Positions 59,294 to 64,000 of a stretch of 64,000 bases of DNA are shown piece by piece. Position numbers and translations under genes: made by a program. Source of the DNA: Primorskyibacter flagellatus (GTDB lineage: Bacteria > Pseudomonadota > Alphaproteobacteria > Rhodobacterales > Rhodobacteraceae); assembly GCF_014638275.1 (NCBI RefSeq), contig NZ_BMFJ01000001.1, positions 1,786,338 to 1,850,337 on the forward strand, read 5' to 3'. How positions within the stretch are numbered: the stretch's first letter is position 1; each line of letters begins with the position of its first letter. The notes beneath the pieces are model-generated. The model was not told where the DNA came from and made no database searches. It was given only the letters and a program-made list of their open reading frames with translations.

Positions 59294-60229
59294 GTGATCC
59301 CCCTCCAGCTGACCTCCGGCGACCTGATCGCCGACCGCCGCGCCGCCTATGCCGAAGCCCTGGCCGAGTCCGATCCGGGCGCGGCCTGCGATCTGTACGC
59401 GCAGACCCTTGAACTCGTTCCGAGCTGGGCGGCGGGCTGGTTCCGGCTTGGCGACCTGCGCGCCGAAGCCGGGCTGGACGGCGCGGCAGAGGCCTTTGCG
59501 GCGGCGCTTGCGGCAGACCCTGCGGACCGGCTCGGCGCCTCCCTGCGGATCGACATGCTGCGCGATCGGTCGCTGGCGGACACGATGCCTGCCGCCTTCG
59601 TGGAGGCGCTGTTCGACCAGTATGCGCCCGATTTCGACGCGGCGCTGGTGGACCGGCTGGACTACCGCGCGCCTCAGCTCTTGCGCGCCGGTCTGACGGG
59701 GTCTTACGCGCGTGTGCTGGACCTCGGCTGCGGTACCGGGCTCATGGGGGCGCAGCTGCGCGGCATATCGGAGGCGCTTGAGGGCTGGGACATCTCTTCG
59801 GAAATGCTGCGGCTGGCGGGGGAGAAGGGGCTGTATGACCGGCTGGAGAAGCAGGACCTCTCGGCCCTGCCGCCGGCCATGGCGGCGTGGGACCTTGTCA
59901 CCGCGGCGGATGTCTTTGCCTATCTCGGCGCGCTGGAGGGCGTGGTCGCCTGGGTGTCGCGCGCCTTGCGGGCCGGCGGTGGCTTTGCCTTTACGGTCGA
60001 GGCCCACGAGGGACCGGAGGCCTGGATCCTGCGCGACAGCCGTCGCTATGCCCATGCCCTGCCCTACCTGGAGGACCTGCTGGATCGCGCCGGTTTCTCG
60101 GCGCGGATCACGCAGGCCGTGCTTCGCACCGACGGCGGTACGCCCGTTGAGGGGCATGTGGTGCAGGCGGTCCGGACGGACGGCGTGCTCAGACGGCAGG
60201 GCGACGGGGAAGACGCAGTCTTCGCCTAG
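59294..60229 (+). CDS. TPR-containing class I methyltransferase
   Basis: This gene encodes 311 residues from GTG 59294. The first 100 residues have TPR-like helices (ACDLYAQTLELVPSWAAGWF and AAEAFAAALAADPADR). Then a Rossmann methyltransferase follows with VLDLGCGTGLMG, GWDISSEML and AAWDLVTAADVF. This layout resembles TPR-domain methyltransferases such as those of the NoeA/NodS-like group in Rhodobacterales; the substrate is unknown. It converges with the next gene. Confidence 0.85.
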   Translation: MIPLQLTSGDLIADRRAAYAEALAESDPGAACDLYAQTLELVPSWAAGWFRLGDLRAEAGLDGAAEAFAAALAADPADRLGASLRIDMLRDRSLADTMPAAFVEALFDQYAPDFDAALVDRLDYRAPQLLRAGLTGSYARVLDLGCGTGLMGAQLRGISEALEGWDISSEMLRLAGEKGLYDRLEKQDLSALPPAMAAWDLVTAADVFAYLGALEGVVAWVSRALRAGGGFAFTVEAHEGPEAWILRDSRRYAHALPYLEDLLDRAGFSARITQAVLRTDGGTPVEGHVVQAVRTDGVLRRQGDGEDAVFA

Positions 60230-60233
60230 CGGG

Positions 60234-61460
60234 TCAGGTGCCGCGCGCCTCGCGCCGGTCGATGATGCGCACGAGCAGGGCGCAGCCAAGGCCGATCAGG
60301 CTGGCCAGGCACATCAGGAACGGCAGGGCAAAGGCGCCGTTGGTTTCCGTGACGACCGCGCCGGTGATCGTCGTCGTAAAGGCCCCGACCAGCACGATCA
60401 GCGCAGCCGAGAGGCCGGAGGCGCTGCCGGCGATATGCGGCCGGATCGACATCACACCGACGGAGGCATTCGGCGTGGTCATCCCGTTGCCCATCCCGGA
60501 CAGGACCATGGCCCCGAAGAACAGCGGGACGGAAAGCTGACCAGCCAGGATGAACAGCGCCGCGATCCCGAGGCCAAGCGCGGCCAGCAGCCGCCCTGCG
60601 ATCATCATCGTGCTGAGCTGGAAGCGGCGGGACACTCGGCTCGATATCGCTGAGCCGATGATGAAGCCAAGCGTGATGGTGCCCATGTAGACGCCCAGTT
60701 CCGCCGGACTCATCCCGAAGGCGGCGGCGGCGACAAGCGGCGCGCCGGAGACGAAGATGTGGAAGGTCGACACCGAGAAGGCGGCGCAGAGCGCGTAGCC
60801 CCAGAAGCGGCGCGACCGGAACAGTTCGGGATATTCGCGGAACTGAGCCCCGAAGGTGGCAGAGCGCTTCAGATGCGTTTCGCCCAGGTCCAGGTAGGTC
60901 AGCACGAAGAGAGCCACGCCGGAAAAAGCGTAGAAGCCGAAGCTGGCGCGCCAGCCCAGAAACGCATCCATCAGCCCGCCGAAACTGGGCCCCAGCATCG
61001 GGGCAATGGCCATGATCATCGCGACGGTGGCCATCTTGGTCGCGGCCTCCCGGTCGTCGAACTGGTCGCGGATGATCGCGCGGGACAGGGCCATTCCGGT
61101 GGCAGAGGCGCTCTGCATCATGCGCGCGGCGAGGAAGATCACGATGTCCTGGGTCAGCGCACAGATCACGGAGGCGACGGTGAATATCGCCAGACCCGAC
61201 AGGATCACCGGCCTCCGCCCGTAGCGATCCGCAAGCGGCCCCATCAGGAGCTGCGTGACTGCCGTCATCAGCAGATACCCCCCGACGGCGAGGCTCATCA
61301 CCGCATAATCGACCCCGAAATCCTCGGCCATATGCGCCAGCGACGGCACGAACATGTTCAGCGTCAGCACCGAATTGGCGGTCAGCAGGATCAGGGTCAG
61401 AAGATGCGGCGGGGACGCGGCGGGGCGCATATGAAACGTTTCCGGAATATCTTTCCGCAT
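60234..61460 (-). CDS. Bcr/CflA family multidrug efflux MFS transporter
   Basis: This gene encodes 408 residues with twelve membrane segments. The A-motif-like GPLADRYGRRPVILSGL between helices 2 and 3, and the N-terminal LLTANSVLTLNMFVPSLAHM, match the Bcr/CflA drug transporters. It would export drugs such as chloramphenicol or bicyclomycin, or dipeptides, with protons. An internal ATG at 61430 is an alternative start. Confidence 0.88.
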   Translation of the reverse strand: MRKDIPETFHMRPAASPPHLLTLILLTANSVLTLNMFVPSLAHMAEDFGVDYAVMSLAVGGYLLMTAVTQLLMGPLADRYGRRPVILSGLAIFTVASVICALTQDIVIFLAARMMQSASATGMALSRAIIRDQFDDREAATKMATVAMIMAIAPMLGPSFGGLMDAFLGWRASFGFYAFSGVALFVLTYLDLGETHLKRSATFGAQFREYPELFRSRRFWGYALCAAFSVSTFHIFVSGAPLVAAAAFGMSPAELGVYMGTITLGFIIGSAISSRVSRRFQLSTMMIAGRLLAALGLGIAALFILAGQLSVPLFFGAMVLSGMGNGMTTPNASVGVMSIRPHIAGSASGLSAALIVLVGAFTTTITGAVVTETNGAFALPFLMCLASLIGLGCALLVRIIDRREARGT

Positions 61461-61495
61461 CTAGACGCCGCAGACTGGGAAAGGCAAACCGATAG

Positions 61496-61726
61496 TCAGC
61501 CGGAGCGGTCCTCGGCCTCCGGGTCCTCTTTGCCGACGCCCTTGAACACTGCCTTGAACGGCAGCGCCCAGAGCAGTCCAAGCACGATGTAGACCAGAAG
61601 CTCCACAAGTATCGGCGGGCGATCGAACAGGCCGACCACCAGCACCGCCGCGACGATATAGACCGGCAGGCCGATCACCAGGATCACCAGAGACCAGCGG
61701 CGGCGCGCCTTGTAGCTGAGGGCCAT
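61496..61726 (-). CDS. DUF2842 membrane protein
   Basis: This gene encodes 76 residues with two membrane helices (LVILVIGLPVYIVAAVLVVG and LLVYIVLGLLWALPFKAVF). The beginning ALSYKARRRWSLVILVIGLP is the mark of the small DUF2842 family of alphaproteobacteria. It lies 36 bases upstream of the transporter start and may be cotranscribed. Function unknown. Confidence 0.87.
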   Translation of the reverse strand: MALSYKARRRWSLVILVIGLPVYIVAAVLVVGLFDRPPILVELLVYIVLGLLWALPFKAVFKGVGKEDPEAEDRSG

Positions 61727-61738
61727 GTCCGTCGTTCC

Positions 61739-61808
61739 TTCATCTTGCCGGAAATATCCCGGGGTGAACTGAGCCCCGGAGGGGCTCAGGAGGGGCAGCG
61801 CCCCTTTT
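61739..61808 (+). repeat. Dual-hairpin intergenic repeat, copy 2
   Basis: TTCATCTTGCC and GGAAATATCCCGGGG repeat the block at 45346. Hairpins TGAGCCCC-GGA-GGGGCTCA and GGGGC-AGC-GCCCC with TTTT follow. The first stem has changed on both sides relative to copy 1 while the GGA loop is kept, showing covariation. Confidence 0.87.
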
Positions 61809-61816
61809 CCTTCCGA

Positions 61817-63112
61817 TCAGTCCGCGAAGGGGTCGGTGACGAGGATCGTATCCTCCCGCTCCGGCGAGGTGGAAAGCAGCGCGACGGGGCACTCGATCAG
61901 TTCCTCCACCCGGCGGACATACTTGATCGCGTTGGCAGGCAGGTCGGCCCAGCTCCGCGCGCCTTCGGTGGATTCCGACCAGCCCGGCAGTTCCTCGTAG
62001 ACCGGCACGCAGCGGCGCTGCTGTTCGGCGGCGGTCGGGAGATAGTCGAGACGTTCTCCGTCCAGGTCGTAGGCGACGCAGACCTTGAGCGTCTCGAACC
62101 CGTCGAGCACGTCGAGCTTGGTCAGCGCGATGCCGTTCATGCCGGAGGTCGCGCAGGTCTGGCGCAGAAGGGCTGCGTCGAACCAGCCGCAGCGGCGCTT
62201 GCGGCCTGTCACGGTGCCGAATTCGCGGCCCCGTTCGCCGAGGCGCTGGCCATCGGCATCGGTCAGTTCGGTCGGAAAGGGGCCTTCGCCGACGCGGGTG
62301 GTATAGGCCTTCACGATGCCCAGCACGTAGTCGATGGAACCGGGCCCGATACCCACCCCCGTCGCTGCCTGACCGGCAATGACGTTGGAGGAGGTGACGA
62401 AGGGATAGGTGCCGAAGTCGATGTCCAGCAGTGCGCCCTGCGCCCCTTCGAAGAGGATACGCTTGCCGGATTTGCGCTGCTCGTTCAGCACCTTCCAGAC
62501 CGGGGCGGCATAGGGCAGGATCTGCTGTGCAATCTCGTTGAGTTGGGCGATGAGGGCGTCGCGGTCGACCTCAGCGATCCCGAGGCCCCGGCGCAGCGGG
62601 TTGTGGTGCTGGAGCGCGCGGTCGACGCGGCTGGCGAGCGTGGTCGCGTCCGCGAGGTCGGCGACGCGGACGGACCGGCGGCCGACCTTGTCCTCGTAAG
62701 CCGGGCCGATGCCGCGCCCCGTCGTGCCGATCTTGGTCCCGGCCGAGGCGGCTTCTTCCCGCGCGCGGTCCAGTTCTCCATGGATCGGCAGGATCAGCGG
62801 CGTGTTCTCGGCGATCATCAGTGTCTCGGGCGTGATCTCCACGCCCTGATCGCGGATCGCGGCGATTTCCCTGACCAGATGCCATGGGTCCAGGACCACG
62901 CCGTTGCCGATGACCGACAGCTTACCGCCGCGCACCACGCCCGAGGGCAGCGCATTCAGCTTGTAGACCTTGCCGTCAATGACCAGCGTGTGACCGGCGT
63001 TATGGCCGCCCTGGAAGCGGGCGATGACATCGGCGCGCTCGGAGAGCCAGTCGACGATCTTTCCCTTCCCCTCGTCGCCCCACTGGGCTCCGACGACAAC
63101 GACATTGGCCAT
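61817..63112 (-). CDS. purA: Adenylosuccinate synthetase
   Basis: This gene encodes 431 residues, the usual length. [12 protein letters not shown] (residues 6-17) is the GTP-binding signature, GGHNAGHT follows, and [14 protein letters not shown] is the second conserved loop. It catalyses the first committed step from IMP to AMP. The gene is well separated from its neighbours and the ATG at 63112 matches the family N-terminus. Confidence 0.97.
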   Translation of the reverse strand: MANVVVVGAQWGDEGKGKIVDWLSERADVIARFQGGHNAGHTLVIDGKVYKLNALPSGVVRGGKLSVIGNGVVLDPWHLVREIAAIRDQGVEITPETLMIAENTPLILPIHGELDRAREEAASAGTKIGTTGRGIGPAYEDKVGRRSVRVADLADATTLASRVDRALQHHNPLRRGLGIAEVDRDALIAQLNEIAQQILPYAAPVWKVLNEQRKSGKRILFEGAQGALLDIDFGTYPFVTSSNVIAGQAATGVGIGPGSIDYVLGIVKAYTTRVGEGPFPTELTDADGQRLGERGREFGTVTGRKRRCGWFDAALLRQTCATSGMNGIALTKLDVLDGFETLKVCVAYDLDGERLDYLPTAAEQQRRCVPVYEELPGWSESTEGARSWADLPANAIKYVRRVEELIECPVALLSTSPEREDTILVTDPFAD

Positions 63113-63276
63113 GTGCTTCCCTCCGGCTCTTGTCCAAACCGCGCCCTTTTAGCCAAAGCCCGGCAGGACCGAAACCGGAATCTCCTCCTCCATGTCCCGC
63201 TGCGGCGGCAGAGCGCACTGGACAGGGAGGGGGCGGAGCGGGCTAAGGTTCCCCCCGCAACCGACCGGAGCATCAC

Positions 63277-63672
63277 ATGGGTTTCCTCCTCCGCTGGCTG
63301 ATCGCCTTCGTGCTGATCGCGCTGACCTACAATCCGACCCGGTGGAACTATGCCGCGTGGGTGGCCGGGACGTACCCGGACCAACTGCCGCTGATGGTGC
63401 TGGCGGGGCTGCTGCTGTTCCTCGGTTACGTGATCTACCTGCGCGCAACGTTGCGGTCGATCGGGGCCTTCGGGATGATCATGGTCATCTCCATCTTCGC
63501 GGCGCTGATCTGGGTGCTGACCGACCTCGGCTGGATCCGGCTGAGCGATCCGGGCATCAACACCTGGCTTGCCATCGTTGCGCTGTCGCTGGTGCTGGGG
63601 ATCGGGCTGGGCTGGTCGATCGTGCGCCGGCGGCTGTCGGGCCAGGCGGATGTGGATGACGTGGAGGACTAG
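63277..63672 (+). CDS. DUF6524 family membrane protein
   Basis: This gene encodes 131 residues with four membrane helices (LIAFVLIALTYNPTRWNYAA start, then LMVLAGLLLFLGYVIYL, GMIMVISIFAALIWVL and LAIVALSLVLGIGLGWSIV) and an acidic tail. The pattern matches the small DUF6524 group of Rhodobacterales; the family name should be confirmed by search. Function unknown. Confidence 0.8.
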   Translation: MGFLLRWLIAFVLIALTYNPTRWNYAAWVAGTYPDQLPLMVLAGLLLFLGYVIYLRATLRSIGAFGMIMVISIFAALIWVLTDLGWIRLSDPGINTWLAIVALSLVLGIGLGWSIVRRRLSGQADVDDVED

Positions 63673-63795
63673 CCCGCGCGTCGGTTCGGGGCAAAAGCCT
63701 TGCGGCGCGGGACCGAAAGGCCTATCTAGCCGCGAAACACGTTCCGGGCGCGGGTCCGGAGCCCTGCTGACCTGTCGACCCGAAGGCCCGAAGTC

Positions 63796-64000
63796 ATGGA
63801 AAACGTCGTCCTCATCATCCACCTGCTGCTGGCGCTGTCGCTGATCGCCGTGGTGCTGCTCCAGCGCTCGGAAGGCGGCGGGCTTGGCATGGGCGGCGGT
63901 GGCGGGGCGATGTCCGGCCGCGCGGCGGCAACGGCGCTTGGCAAGGTGACCTGGATACTCGCGGCGGCCTTCATCGTGACCTCGATCGCGCTGACCGTGA
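63796..64000 (+). CDS. secG: Preprotein translocase subunit SecG (partial)
   Basis: 68 codons are visible before the window ends. ENVVLIIHLLLALSLIAVVL forms the first membrane helix, followed by LQRSEGGGLGMGGGGG, the highly typical SecG loop, and a second helix (VTWILAAAFIVTSIAL). SecG assists the SecYE channel. The true end is outside the window. Confidence 0.93.
   Translation, partial: MENVVLIIHLLLALSLIAVVLLQRSEGGGLGMGGGGGAMSGRAAATALGKVTWILAAAFIVTSIALTV

Noticed and set aside
58550-60289. 579-codon minus-strand open frame
   Set aside because: It is antisense to valS and the methyltransferase gene and crosses a strong terminator between them.
61745-63301. 518-codon plus-strand open frame
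   Set aside because: It is antisense to purA, which has clear motifs.

Overview
The window is GC-rich alphaproteobacterial DNA, most probably Rhodobacterales (Roseobacter-like). The evidence is the host gene content: a VPLPA-CTERM protein, a DUF2842 protein, a divergent metR-metF pair, a type III ornithine decarboxylase paired with an Lrp/AsnC regulator, valS, purA and secG. About two thirds of it (1 to about 43,440) is one temperate phage genome. The left end of the prophage lies outside the window.

Prophage, left to right. Minus-strand structural genes run from about 20,980 down to 1: a ribbon-helix-helix protein over an array of 7-bp repeats, a putative small terminase, large terminase, portal, scaffold, a BPP-1-like major capsid protein and cement protein, a strong terminator, T7-like tail tubular proteins A and B, three very large internal virion proteins (one with a lytic transglycosylase domain), a free-standing HNH/AP2 endonuclease and a T7 gp17-like tail fibre cut by the window edge. 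A plus-strand module (21,993-25,900) carries a compact cytosine-C5-methyltransferase-like protein and a DUF4942 methyltransferase among small genes that share repeated leaders. A minus-strand replication operon (31,078-25,897) encodes a RuvC-like resolvase, an HNH endonuclease, an initiator-like protein with origin-like repeats inside its gene, and a DnaB helicase. The immunity region (about 31,850-32,700) has two small helix-turn-helix regulators and three copies of a 15-bp operator. A long plus-strand early operon (32,729-43,247) holds a coiled-coil protein, a RecE/Cas4-type exonuclease, RecT, about fifteen tiny overlapping genes, a HAD phosphatase, a putative excisionase and a tyrosine integrase.

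Right end. The integrase is followed by a complete tRNA-Leu(UAA), three tandem 11-bp-spaced repeats, and the 5' part of a second tRNA-Leu(UAA) that stops just after the anticodon loop. The simplest reading is that the phage broke the host tRNA in its anticodon arm and carries a complete substitute tRNA.

Host region (43,546-64,000): TPR protein, rhomboid protease, GFA-family protein, inositol monophosphatase, VPLPA-CTERM protein, DUF3303-like protein, secreted protein, metR/metF, a DUF2235 hydrolase, an orphan CoxL-type molybdopterin hydroxylase, ornithine decarboxylase/Lrp, valS (with an internal low-GC patch), TPR-methyltransferase, Bcr/CflA transporter, DUF2842, purA, DUF6524 and partial secG. 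Intergenic DNA carries a dual-hairpin repeat family and a BIME-like inverted pair. No CRISPR array, insertion sequence, rRNA or reverse transcriptase was found. No lysis cassette was recognised in the visible phage part.
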